From: Datnioides undecimradiatus
Taxonomy: Eukaryota; Chordata; Actinopteri; Lobotiformes; Datnioididae
Length of the DNA stretch: 64,000 nucleotides
Direction of reading: 5' to 3'
Assembly: GCA_008933995.1 (NCBI GenBank)
Contig: WARS01000016.1
Location: 15,283,386 to 15,347,385 of the forward strand
Of the stretch, positions 11,501 through 64,000 are shown piece after piece (position 1 is the stretch's first letter; every line of letters starts with the position of its first letter). Made by a program: the position numbers and the translations under genes. Below the pieces are notes generated by a model. It worked only from the letters and a program-made list of their open reading frames with translations. It searched no databases and was not told where the DNA came from.

Positions 11501-14500
11501 GAAAAATTGAATGTGATGTCTGCTGTAACCGTTTTTACTTTGACTGTCAAACCACACAAAGCAGATCAGGGTCTGCACGGCATCACGCAAACACTTTAGT
11601 GGTAATATTATCCTGGCGTTAGCCCATCAGATGTTCTGGTCAGATTGTTTTGAGACAGCTTGAGGTGAAGTATCATGTTCACATGGCACATGACTGAGAG
11701 ATGGAGAACAGCAAGTGGTGCAAAAGTACAGTATGTGGGGCAAAGGTTGAATGAAACTGTGAAAAAGTTTGATATAAGGAAGCAGATATGGTCCTAAACA
11801 TGACTTCTGGCCATTTTGTGATATAAAAATGCACATACTCTAAAACACAGAGTAGGTGTCAGTTTTGCAGCAAAAATATACAAAAACTTTTGTTTCATAC
11901 AAACTTTAAACTTTTTCTGGTGATAATGTGTCAATGCTGTGTTGCAGGTTGTGCTGCTCCCAGTTGTCCAAAACAATAAATAAAAGCAGATTTAACTCTG
12001 AACTAAATCTGTTTTTGTTTTGGTTTTTTTTTCTTTTTATAGAGGAAAACTGCACTTACTTCAGACACTTCACTCCTGGGCAGGATGCTGAGATATTTGA
12101 ATATAAAACTCAAAAAGGTAGGTATCTGTTATTACATTATAAAGGAGGGAATATGTTGTGCATTTATTTTCTCAATACTTCCCTTGGAATATTACATTTG
12201 TGTGAAGCTTAACATCAAGCTGCCTCACAGTTTCCCTACTGACACCTGCTGCTGCTGCTGCTCCACACATGTTCATAATTTCATTCACGTTTCAGACAGC
12301 TCTGTCCGCAAAACACTCATGAATGTCACAACTGGCATTTTGAGCAGTTGTCAATGACAAACCCTTCATAGTTATGGGGTTTTTTCTATCTTTTCACAAC
12401 TGGCCAAAATCAGTGTGTCTAGAAATATCAGTTTATGTCCACCATCTCCTTCCAAAGTAGGACTTTCATTGTAGATTTTCATTGCATTAACATATTTATG
12501 TTTTTATAGTCTGTCCCAGACATTCATGTCACTACTATTCCAGGTAAATTCTGATGCATCAACTAATGCTTTTTAAAATATAGCTGTTTTTCATTTGTTT
12601 ACCCAATGATGGTCTACACAGCTATGCGTCAGTTCACTCAGTAAGTCACACAATTCACACAAGCCTGACACTGTTTCACATATGGTACCATAAGAACAGG
12701 GCAGACAGTACAGCCAACATGAGTGCCTTTGTTGCAGTCCTCCCATTCCCTTCATCTACGATTCCTTCCATCCTCTCTCCAGTGACCCTTTTACAGATGG
12801 CCACAGGACCATACTGAGCCCAGCCAAGGCGTGTTATATGACAGCCCTCCCATGTAACATGCATTAGGGGGCCTGATCACATGTGGAGCACTGTCAGACT
12901 CAATTATTGGGGGTGTAAACATGAACAGTCTTGGGCATGAAGTCATACACACCCCCACACCCGAAACTCAGAGACGTTAATGAAAGCATTCATTGGTACT
13001 TCTCCCCTACTGTCGTAAAACACACACACACACACACGCATACATACACACTTACACACACACACATACAGTATACCAGTGCTGATGGCTAGCCCTTGAG
13101 AGACACACTGCAAGAAGAATGATCATGGCTTTGACCTAAATTCCATATAGTGTTATTAACTCTTGACTGAGTCATTTGGCTATACCATAATGTTGTATAA
13201 GGTTGAATGAGCATAGTAGATGTATGTCACCACAGGCACATCCATCCATACAGTGAAAACTCTTATCTGCCATAGGGGAGTTTGCCAGTAAAAAAATAAC
13301 TGAAGTGTAAGGAAAATCTTGCTAGTTGAGAATAGTCAAGGATGCTGTGGGAACTGGATCTGGACTTTTGGAGGTTCCTTATATCTTTAACAAACCAATA
13401 TGTCTTAATTAACTTTACTGAGACACCTATGTGTGGACAATTCATTTTTAATGCATTACAAAATATTTACTGGATAGGTAACAGCGTCAGGACTAAAACA
13501 AATACATATACACACATCTAACATCAAACAAAAATCCAACACATATTATGCAACACTGACTTCAAACTCAAACACCTCACAGGTTTGATTTCTTTTTGTA
13601 TCAATATAATGTTTCTAAGGACTGAAAGTCTTAAGCAGTCTAATTCAGTAAGACATGCATGACTGATATTGTTAGATGTTTACCTTTCTACTGAGGTTGA
13701 GCAACTTTGGTGTTTCGGATTGAGCTAACCAATGAGCTTTGCAGACACGAAGTATCTCAGAGAACACAGAGTGTTCATGGTGTGGCCCATCCTCCCCTGC
13801 CAGCAAGAGATGAAGGCTCTTTTCCCCCAAAGGAGAGTCTCTCCTCTGGGCATGGTTCACAGGCGAACAGGCGGTAGATCAAAGGCCCCCACATCCTATC
13901 CACCTCTGTGCTCAGATAAACAAACCAGCTGCTGTTCCTATTACACAAACACACTGTATCTGTATACACAAGGTCCAAATTACATTCATACAGTATATTA
14001 TTACTGCCTTTTTTGTACAAAGTTTTCAAGGATAAGTCCAGTATGTCTCTATATTGTTCTTATTGTCTACAAAATGAATGAAAAGATTAAAATAACTGAT
14101 TCTACAAACAGGTACCAAGTAATTCCTCTGTACCCTAAACTGAGATCACTTGAAATGTGATTGTTCAATAATTAAAAACAAATCACTGTTCCCACATTAT
14201 CTGTCCTGCTGTAAAAACTTACCAAAGCAAATGAAAATATTTTACTTCTGTTAGAGTAATACTTTCAAAAAACTACAGTGCTGAGCTGCATTAGTAGATA
14301 ACTGAGTACATTTTTACTTTTTTAAAATAAACATTTTGAGCTGTTTTGAAGATTTATGTCTTCAGCGGGAACTAAAGAGTTTGGGGCACACCAGACTGGG
14401 GACAGATGACCTCTCAGATTTGTTTTTTCATGGCATTTGTTGACAAAAACACAAATACCTTTAAGCCTAATTTGACATAAACAACTGGTTAAAACCATCT

Positions 14501-15617
14501 CTAAAAACATATAGAAATTGCAAAGCATGTTTCACCCAGAGAACAGGATAATACAGAACATAAGGGGATGGGCCAAATGCAGACAGCGCATTGAGGCAGG
14601 CATGTTCAAAACCAGGAAGAACAGTCCCAATAGCAAACAAATCCATAAATGGAGCAATTGGAATACGAAGTCCATAACAGTAGGCAATGTCCAAAGAAAT
14701 CATAAAAACAAAGGCAACAAAGGAAAAATATTAAAGTAGTGTTTCATCCAAAACTACTTGAGAGGATCAAGGATAACACACTGGTTCAAAATGTAAAATA
14801 AATGAAGGTGACAAAACAATGTTAAAGGAGGCACAGCATTGTTTTGGCCAGAGTTTTTATCTTTTCAATAATTCATATTGCTTGTTTAAAGTAAAGTTTT
14901 CCTTATTGAGTGCAGAAAACATGTGACTTCTTTGTATTTATGAATAAAAGAAAATGTATATTTAGTGTCAGAATTAGACCTTGTTTGTTTCTCTCCATGA
15001 TATACACATGTAATGTAAACAATGCAAAATTAATAGTGAAGCTTAATATACTGGATGACAGATTGTTGAGGACATTTGTGAACCCCACCATGTCAACACT
15101 TTTTGTGTCTTTCTTTCCAGAGTACAACATCTCTGCTGCAGCCATCTCCATCTTCAGTCTGGCCTTCATGATCCTGGGGTCTCTGTGTTTGATTGGATCA
15201 TGTACTGGAATGGGCAAAGGACGAGACTACCTCCTCAAACCCGCTGGCATGTTTTTTGCATTTGCAGGTGGGTTCAGTTAAGCAACCAAATCTACATTTC
15301 CCTGCAGCATTTACAGCATGGAATGCAAACATCTCACTTAGCCTTAATTGTGACATCATGTTTACACACCTGTCTCCTTACCAGGTCTCTGTGCCTTCAT
15401 CTCACTGGAGGTGATGCGACAGTCAGTCAAACGCATGATCGAGAGTGAGGAAACGATCTGGATTGAGTACTACTACTCCTGGTCTTTCGCCTGCGCCTGC
15501 ACAGGCTTCGTCCTCCTCTTTCTCACTGGCATCGCCCTACTGGTCCTCTCCATGCCCCAGATGCCCAGGAATCCATGGGAAACTTGCATGGATGCCGAGC
15601 CAGAGCAAGTGGAGTAA
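5284..15617 (+). CDS. cacng1: Voltage-dependent calcium channel gamma-1 subunit, four exons, complete
   Basis: Joining 5284-5521, 12043-12117, 15121-15267 and 15385-15617 gives 231 codons (230 residues and TAA), against 222 in human. All introns are GT-AG and all three are phase 1. The protein is a claudin-fold membrane protein with four transmembrane segments (about 8-26, 108-131, 146-164, 185-209). Its first extracellular loop carries the family signature G50-L51-W52 with C55, C72 and C83, plus N-glycosylation sequons at N41 (NGT) and N82 (NCT). The tail MPRNPWETCMDAEPE is almost the human one. Gamma-1 is an auxiliary subunit of the skeletal-muscle Cav1.1 channel in the transverse tubule and damps its current. 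Teleosts can have a and b paralogues; which one this is cannot be told here. It lies tail-to-tail with helz, as in human. Confidence 0.96.
8906..9354 (-). mobile_element. LTR-like interspersed repeat fossil (solo terminal repeat?)
   Basis: The segment begins TGTCAGGACTTGG and ends CCATGACA, so both strands read TG...CA with five-base inverted ends. ATATA lies directly outside each end and could be a five-base target duplication, although the flank is TA-rich. On the minus strand an AATAAA signal is followed by a CTGCCTGCGTCTGGGTCC block near the end, a layout typical of terminal repeats of fish LTR elements. No internal protein-coding part is present. It shares its plan with 421-730. Family not identified; a non-autonomous DNA element is the alternative. 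Confidence 0.45.
9384..9400 (+). other. 17-base match to the Tn5 mosaic end (Nextera adapter core)
   Basis: CTGTCTCTTATACACAT equals the first 17 of the 19 bases of the hyperactive Tn5 mosaic end, which is the core of Nextera library adapters. It sits just right of a (TA)n tract and 30 bases after the repeat at 8906-9354. It may be adapter sequence left in the assembly; a chance match is the alternative. Confidence 0.6.
12043..12117 (+). CDS. cacng1: cacng1 exon 2
   Basis: Encodes residues 80-104, the second half of the first extracellular loop, including NCTYFRHF with the sequon at N82. The acceptor TTTTATAG|AGG and donor AAAAAG|GTAGGT keep phase 1 at both sides. Confidence 0.93.
12118..15120 (+). 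other. cacng1: cacng1 intron 2 (3.0 kb)
   Basis: GT-AG, phase 1. It holds a CA-rich microsatellite (13021-13070) and a (CTG)5 run near 12246. Otherwise AT-rich sequence with no supported gene. Confidence 0.85.
13021..13070. repeat. Imperfect (CA)n microsatellite
   Basis: Several CA runs interrupted by CGCATACATA and TTA, in cacng1 intron 2. Simple sequence with no sign of function. Confidence 0.85.
15121..15267 (+). CDS. cacng1: cacng1 exon 3
   Basis: Encodes residues 105-153: the second transmembrane segment (about 108-131), a short cytoplasmic turn with GKGRDYLL, and the start of the third segment. The acceptor is TTTCCAG|AG and the donor GCAG|GTGGGT. Confidence 0.95.
15385..15617 (+). 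CDS. cacng1: cacng1 exon 4 and stop codon
   Basis: Encodes residues 154-230: the end of transmembrane segment 3, the conserved extracellular stretch MRQSVKRMI and WIEYYYSW, transmembrane segment 4 (about 185-209) and the short cytoplasmic tail. The intron before it is only 117 bases. There is no C-terminal PDZ-binding TTPV-type motif, which separates gamma-1 from the AMPA-receptor-associated gamma subunits. Confidence 0.95.
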
Positions 15618-15653
15618 TAGCTGGACAGAACGACGAATACAGGATGAGCACTG

Positions 15654-15685
<32 letters not shown>

Positions 15686-15894
15686 GAGTACAGGTGTTAG
15701 ATTCATTTCAAGAACAAGAGCTGGCAACAAAAGGGTAAGGGCATGATGACAGAAGCTGGTTTGGGTGTGGGTGGACCATAGCCACGGTGGGATATTTACC
15801 TCCCTACAATTATACTGCAACTTGAATATGGGCCTTTTCTCACAATTATGAATTTTTACTTTTTTATGTAGGCCCACCCAGACTGTGAAATAAA
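15618..15894 (+). other. cacng1: cacng1 3' UTR (proximal)
   Basis: Begins with a run of 24 T at 15662-15685, only 45 bases after the stop codon, and continues to an AATAAA signal at 15889-15894. Another AATAAA lies at 16412-16417, so a longer form is possible. Confidence 0.55.
15889..15894 (+). promoter_or_regulatory. cacng1: Candidate poly(A) signal of cacng1
   Basis: Canonical AATAAA about 270 bases after the stop codon, followed within 30 bases by a T-rich stretch (CTTTGATATTTTTGATATC). The downstream AATAAA at 16412 is an alternative. Confidence 0.5.
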
Positions 15895-18170
15895 GCAGTC
15901 TGTCAACACTTCCTTTGATATTTTTGATATCTAAGCAGATATGTAATGTTGGAGACCAGAGCTCCAGTTTGACCCAAGGCCTGAAAAAGTCCCACACTTC
16001 TCCTTGAGAGCCAGAGAAAAAAATGCCATGTGCAATTATTAGTAAGAACTTGTTGTGTGCTCAACATATAAAAATAATTAGAAATGATTTAGTTTCCAGA
16101 TGTTGTCATCATGCACACCTAAGTTAGCAGAAAGAATATTAGATATAAACCTGTTTGAGAATATAGTCAAACAGGTATGGTCTGACATCTACAGTAGGTG
16201 ACTGTGAATTTACGTACTGCATTATGTATGATATCTTGTACATATCTAATGTTCGTCTGTTGATGTTTTGTATGGGATCACTCAAGGTATCACTTACTTA
16301 CAAGAAATATCAATTTAGAGACATGTGTAATGTCTCAGTTGTTGTACATTTCTAAGATTTATAAAGAAGCTTCACATATGAAGAATGTCCCATGAAAATA
16401 AGAGCTCCATGAATAAATGACTTATTTCAAGCAAAGCAGTAGTACAGAGTAGGTTTGTGTGTGTGCACGCGCGCGCGTGTGTGTGGCAGGCTGAATGCTA
16501 AACACCCACACAGTCTGTTGGAAAAGGTTCAGTTCTAGCAGGTGCACATACAAGGCCTTTTACTTGTGGTTGACAGCTTCCAAATCAAACCAATACAAAT
16601 AATTCTCTGTTCATTTTCATGCGTCACCGTGACCCATTTTGAAACAGCAGTTTGTTTGACCATTTTCTCTGTGCAGAACAAATGTGCAGACATCATAATG
16701 TACAGGATATGTACTTATCCACCTTAACCCCATGGGCAAACAAGAAGTAAGTGTGAGCTCAACTGCTGACTGTTGACTTTTGTTCCAATTGTACAGAATA
16801 CCATGCTGTTTTGTTTTTGAATGAGCTGTCATTAAACCCGCTGAATTACGCAAACACAAAACAACAGGAAATGGGTGGGTAATACTCAGTCTAATATCCA
16901 GCTGCAAGCTGCAATGCAACTCAGAGTGGTGGTAAAGCAACGCAGCACATCAAGTGAATAAGTAAACTTGCAATTTGGGGAATGTATTTAACCTGTTTTT
17001 GTCTGTGGTTTACTCTACATACTCTCTATACTAAGAGTCCTGCATTCATACTTTCAAGTAGACGTACAAGTGTATTAGCATGAAACTATGTGAGAGTACC
17101 AAAAATAAAAGTACTCATTATGTAGAAAGAATGAATGCATTTTATCAGTTAATGAAAAAATGTGCAAAACCTGCTGCTGTTTGTGAAAGCTGCAACCATC
17201 CATGTCATGTTCAAGTCCATTTAGTTCAGTTTTCATGACTTTAATTTTCTTTTAAGTGACTGAAAAAATTCTTTTTTGATATGTTTGACTTGGAAGCAAG
17301 TAAAATAAGAAAAAATCAAACAGGAATAACAACAGTTGTGGCAACTGCTGACATGAATTTCTACATTCTTGGTCTTTCTTGTGTTTTGGTCTATATCATT
17401 GAATGTGGCATGCAGGTAAACACCATTTTGAGAGCGTTCAGTAAAATGTGTGTGTGTGTGTGTGTTGATAATGTGCTATAACTTTGTAATGAAAATTAAA
17501 CCTTGATAAGCTTTGGAAACCTTATGTGTGACTGTTTTGTTTTTTGTTTCGCTAATGTTTCCCATGAACAAAAGAAAAAAGTGTGATTAGATGAGTAAAT
17601 GGCTGCTGACTCTGTGTGTTTTCCTGAAGGTCCTTGTTGATGGAGCCTAAATTAGTCCACCTGGGTGCACCTGATCCAGAATCCAATCCAGAATACATTT
17701 AGTATCAGCAGTCACTCGACTGCCATCTTTTACCATGTTTGCTTTTTTTAAATTTCAGTTATATTCACTAGTCTTTATTAACCATCTAACTTTTATACAT
17801 ATACATTCACTCTCTAACACTCATTCATTTGATGTATTTTGTTGCCATTAGATATATAGGATTGTTTCATGTTCCCAGTACATCCTTCTGTCATGGCCTA
17901 AGAGCTGTCTTGTGACAAATGAGAAGCTAGATAGTTGGAAGAACCCTTCAGTTGGCCCTACAGTACTTATTTCACTGCTCCAGGGTTTATGTGTGCTTTA
18001 ATTGAGGTACTCTGTGTCTGCACATGCTGAAGAACTCTTAAGTTAAGTTTAGGAGCTTCCAGGCCTTCTAGGTGACTACAGTTACTACTCAAAAGCAAAT
18101 GTACACCCATAAAGACTGCTCTGCAGAAAGTCTTTTGTGCAATGAAGATGATGACGAAAAAAACACAAGA
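15895..18170. other. Convergent intergenic interval between cacng1 and helz
   Basis: No gene is supported. It holds an alternating purine-pyrimidine tract (16456-16486), a short GT run (17446-17464) and AT-rich spacer. Both flanking genes end here in opposite directions. Confidence 0.5.
16456..16486. repeat. Alternating TG/CG dinucleotide tract
   Basis: A 31-base perfectly alternating purine-pyrimidine run with a CGCGCGCG core between TG repeats, the sequence type that most readily adopts Z-DNA. Confidence 0.8.
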
Positions 18171-18174
18171 ACTC

Positions 18175-21100
18175 CAGCAGTTTCAATAAAAACACTTTAA
18201 TAGAGAAACAAATAAAAAAGAAAATAAACCTTTGAAACACAGTCTAAATCCTTTATTATAACCACCACCAATTGAAATGAAGAAGAGTAAAACAGACCTA
18301 TTCATTATTTTGTACCCACGAGGGAGGAACCAATGGGACTGGGAGGCTGGGAGAACAGGTGTGCCATTGATTCACTGCAGCGAGGGAAGAACAGAGGAGA
18401 GCAAACAGAGAACAGGAAGAGATGTGGCGTTTATAGAAGACTGAACACAGTGCTCTCTACTGGCTGGGCAAAAGGTTGCTCCCTTTCTATGTGCCACACA
18501 CGCACAAGTTGGTTTCACCTTGTTTTCTTTAAAAAGGCAACAGAGAATGGTTTGTTGTTTTGTTTTTTTTTTTAAGAAAATGATTCATAGGATGATATAT
18601 GGTGCAATATTGCATGGTGAAAAACTTCATTAGAAGAGTAAAGACCCTTATCTTCATAGCAAAGATCCTGTCAAACTGATTTTAGTGACTAGGATTCATG
18701 ACGGGACAAAAACGAAGCCTTGAAAACAAAAATCAGAAAATAACAACAAACTGTAAATAAAATCCCTTTCAAATGTCTTTGGCTCAATCTCTTCTGCTTA
18801 AAAAAAAATAATAAAATAAATAAAAGTGTAGCTGGAGAAGCGGTGAAATATTAGTATTGCACAACTTCAGAGATTAGCCAATGACTCCTTTGGGGGAAAA
18901 TTGAGACCCCAAACAAACATGTCCAAAGCTTCGTAAATACAACACACACCAGGGAGCAACCTCAGCTTTAGCCCCGCTAAGTAACTGCAGAAAAAGAAAA
19001 AAAAAGAACTTATATGACCATTACATATTTGATTGACATGTTAGTAAAATATTATAATAGTTTTGATGATAATGTCACAAGTTATTGTACACATCAAATA
19101 ATATACCAAAATTTGACTGTAGGTTGAACAAAAGCATTTCTTTTTTCATCCACAAATCAATACAAACTGATAAAAACAGGGATAAAAACCAGCCAGGTCA
19201 TCTCAACATGCATGAAAAGAAATCAGTCTTCACATAAAAAAAGAAGAAAAGTCAATGTCGATTGTTGTACAGCTGTAAAGTGGTGAGAAACAGAATAGGA
19301 CAAATCCAGCAACATATACTTAAAAATATGTATTGTACAGTGGGATAAGTTGTCTCATTTCAGCTGCAACATAAAATCTCCTCTTTGTCAAATCAGCCAG
19401 TCACCAACATTAAAAAAAAAAATCTAAAAAGTTACAACAAGATGTTGCAACCACCGACTGGTTTGTTGTTGTCCATTTCTAGAATTATTAGTTGTGAATT
19501 TGCATAATTAAAAAGGGCATACCTCTTCTTTGAACAGCTTCTACAAAATTGAGGCGCTCCCAAAGTTCTTGTTTGTAAATACCTAGAAAATGCATATTTA
19601 CAAGTATGTGTTGTTCTCCACTAAGTCAAAAAATCTGGACCTTAGAATTACAATGTTAAAACTGAAAAATAAAACTATAGCTTCGTGAGGCTCTCCACTG
19701 ACTTTTCAGAACAGGTCTAGGTTATTAGCTGTAGGGTAGTAGCTTTTCTGAGGAAGTGACATTTTAAGAGTTAACAGTGACTAACTGCCATATGAAAGCC
19801 ACGAAGCAGCGGGATGGTTTCATTACAGGTTTTACCAATTTGCTAACGGGCAGTGATCTTCTAATGATTAACGAATTACATACAACAGGATCAAGCACTG
19901 GATGACGTCTTCCAGTATTGCTTTTATCATAAAAAGGAATAACCTTGGCAGATAGAGTGTATCAGCATCTTTTTTAAATATATTTCACCTGCAAGGAATT
20001 AAATCACCAGGGCTTCAGTACGTTAGCAGTGAAATTCATGTGCATGTGGCTGTGTGGCCTCCTTGTGTGCCGACCAGTGAGCAAGCAACTCGCTAGCTGA
20101 AAGTGAAGGTTCCTGTGTTGTGTTCGTAATGTGTTTTTGGTTGCAGGAGAAAAAAAAAAAAAGTCATGTGGACATAGCAAATGTAAAGCGTGGTCAGAGC
20201 CTTTTCAGTAAATGAACTTAGATTCATCCGCTTCTTAATATTAAATATGTCGGGTCAGATCAGACTGAAAAAGGGAATAACAGAATCCTTTAAATGACCT
20301 GGAACAACTTCCACGACATTGCCAATTCATTCTCATTATACACAGCCTAAAAACAGACACGCTGACAGTCATATGTCTTTGAACAGCCAATTATACAGTT
20401 AGTTTTACTTTTTCTGGTTAAATCTCAAGCGGAGTGTGGAAAGTACAGAAGGAGCAGCGTTTTTTTTTTACTTTTTATGGTCAATTATCAATGTTTTTGA
20501 TGATACCTGAAGCATATATTATCTTATGAGGAAGTGATTATTGTCTGTTATAAAGGTTCATACTACAATGGGATTATAAGATTGTCTTGCAGTGAAAATG
20601 GTAAAGGATCTTTGGGAAGTCTGGCTGACGCTGTGAACAGGCATCTAGAAAATGGGAGACACTATGACTGCAAAATACCTAAACCGCATTAATATCAACT
20701 ATTACACAGTATGCTGTTTGCTACTGTGACCAACATCTCTCACATTTTCACAATAAAATAAAGTCTCAAATTTTTGTAATTTGTAAAATTTTTCCAATGT
20801 CAGGGTATTTTGTATAAATCATTTCAATATACTTCAGATTTAACCAAATTCTAATATTCAGCTTGTTCAAAAACATCTGACTGGTGGTGTTAATCTCTCC
20901 CTCAGCTTCAACTTACCTATCACGACACATCACTCTGACCCCACCATTCTCTCTTCACTTTCACAAACCCTCAGAGTACTGCAACCTTCTCAAAAAAAAG
21001 CTCAATGTCTATCAGCGACCAAAAGAAAACAAAAGGAAAAAAACAACAACAAACAAAACAAAACACATTTCATATTCACCAGCAGTTATTGAAACGATTG

Positions 21101-22109
21101 CCCTGGTGAAGATTTTGTTGACAGAAAAGAAATCAAATGAAATGAGCATCGGCCACACGCGAAGCAGTTTGGGATAATCTTATCACACAAAGCGATGTCT
21201 GGTGTTCTCTGATCCTTAAAGCAAACAAAAGGAGGAATGACATGGCTGTTGCTGTTCTGACATTTTTTACACTGTAACTACTGCTGCTGATGAGACATGA
21301 AGAGTAAAAATGCGCAATCAATACCTGTATTGGCATTTTTCAGTAAATAATCACATTTACTACTAAATCACTGAAGAGGATTCCCAGGTTAAGGATGTCT
21401 AAAAATTAAGGATCAGAAGCCAACAAACAAAAAAGAATTCATAAAGCAAATGCTAGCATGATACAGGAATTTAAGGACATGTCTGTGGCATACAATTCAG
21501 TCTTTTATTTTCTTTATATGTACAGATTAGAGGAAAATTTATCTACTTCTATACACTGTTCCATGTAGTTTCTGTGTCAGTTGACCACTTAGCTTTTGTC
21601 TGTTACCACAACTACAGTAGTATGAAAACCAAGACGTAACGTCCACTCAAAACTGAGGAATACAAAATGATAAAAACTTCAACATACTTATTTACTAACC
21701 AACAAAACCAACTTCAATAAGGAAAAAATATGCAGGTAGCTAAGTGGTCAACCAAATCTCGCCTTTTTTTTTTTATTATGTTTTTATTACTTTTTTTTTA
21801 GCATTACGTACATATACAAGTGTAGATAATATAAGTATATATTCATATATACATAATGAGTATGTATATATACCAGTAATGCATTCATTATATATACTTA
21901 TTTTCTTCACAGATATGTGAAACAGGAGAAAAGATGACTGTTACAAATAAAAAGTTAAAATGAAACAAAATGCAGAAAACAAACCTACTGATAGAAACAA
22001 TTTGTAAATGCACTTTGCACTATTTTTTTGGATTTTTAGAAACAGTTTTGCCCTTTTTTTGTTTAGTTTTATATTTTATCACTTATTTAATATGTGGGAG
22101 AGGCGACAC
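18175..22109 (-). other. helz: helz 3' UTR (putative, about 3.9 kb)
   Basis: From the TGA at 22110-22112 to a cluster of poly(A) signals near 18200 there is no coding sequence on either strand, only AT-rich DNA with many ATTTA-type words on the transcribed strand. A long AU-rich 3' UTR fits what is known of mammalian HELZ. Several earlier AATAAA words on the minus strand (for example near 21505) allow shorter transcripts. The length is inferred; no transcript data were available. Confidence 0.5.
18196..18201 (-). promoter_or_regulatory. helz: Candidate distal poly(A) signal of helz
   Basis: ATTAAA on the minus strand, followed within 40 bases by the GT/T-rich stretch TTCTTGTGTTTTTTTCGTC, a good downstream element. 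AATAAA at 18252-18257 (minus) is a second candidate just upstream. Confidence 0.45.
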
Positions 22110-63859
<41,750 letters not shown>

Positions 63860-63877
63860 GACTCAGGGACAAAACGT
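63860..63877 (-). other. helz: helz 5' UTR remnant preceded by a splice acceptor
   Basis: Eighteen bases before the ATG there is TTTTTTTGTCCTCCAG on the minus strand, a good pyrimidine tract and acceptor. The leader is therefore split, and the first exon and promoter lie to the right of the window. 63878-64000 would then be intron. Confidence 0.65.
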
Positions 63878-64000
63878 CTGGAGGACAAAAAAAGAAAAGG
63901 GGATTCATACAGTTTGATCTTTTCTGGAGCTGGGTCGGGCAATAAGAGAAATGTTTTCATCGTTGTCTTTTGGCCACTGCCAACCTGATTAAAGTGACAA

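Larger units (their letters stand above)
5522..12042 (+). other. cacng1: cacng1 intron 1 (6.5 kb)
   Basis: GT-AG, phase 1. It is AT-rich and contains an LTR-like fossil (8906-9354), a mosaic-end-like 17-mer (9384-9400), a short GT tract near 10093 and a small hairpin with 10-bp arms (7428-7437 with 7456-7465). No other gene is supported on either strand. A long first intron is usual for this family and may hold enhancers that cannot be read from the sequence. Confidence 0.85.

Overview
The window is a piece of a teleost fish nuclear chromosome. The evidence is two split vertebrate genes with canonical GT-AG introns, long AT-rich introns with (CA)n microsatellites and decayed transposons, and protein sequences close to the human orthologues as I recall them. 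No database search was possible. The species is not identifiable from the sequence alone.

Layout: positions 1-5283 are upstream flank holding interspersed repeats (an LTR-like fossil at 421-730 and a long-inverted-repeat MITE at 1526-1960), then the probable promoter region of the first gene. Positions 5284-15617 (+) carry a complete four-exon cacng1 gene, the gamma-1 subunit of the skeletal-muscle L-type calcium channel, 230 residues. Positions 15618-18170 are the tail-to-tail interval between the two genes. From about 18175 to 63877 (-) lies helz, a CCCH zinc-finger and UPF1-like superfamily 1 RNA helicase. I traced all 32 coding exons; they join in frame into 2057 codons plus stop, followed by a putative 3' UTR of about 3.9 kb. 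An acceptor just before the start codon implies that the non-coding first exon and promoter of helz lie beyond position 64000.

The convergent pair cacng1(+)/helz(-) is the same neighbourhood as CACNG1-HELZ on human 17q24, so this is an old syntenic block. The genes have unrelated jobs: calcium-channel assembly in muscle, and cytoplasmic mRNA turnover or translation control.

I found no operon, CRISPR array, RNA gene or new gene system. Points that merit a second look are: a 17-base match to the Tn5/Nextera mosaic end at 9384-9400 (possible assembly artefact); two long glutamine runs in the Helz tail, one a pure CAG tract followed by seven prolines; a GC-AG intron in helz; several near-perfect short palindromes in helz introns; and a MITE lying beside a third, diverged copy of its own arm.
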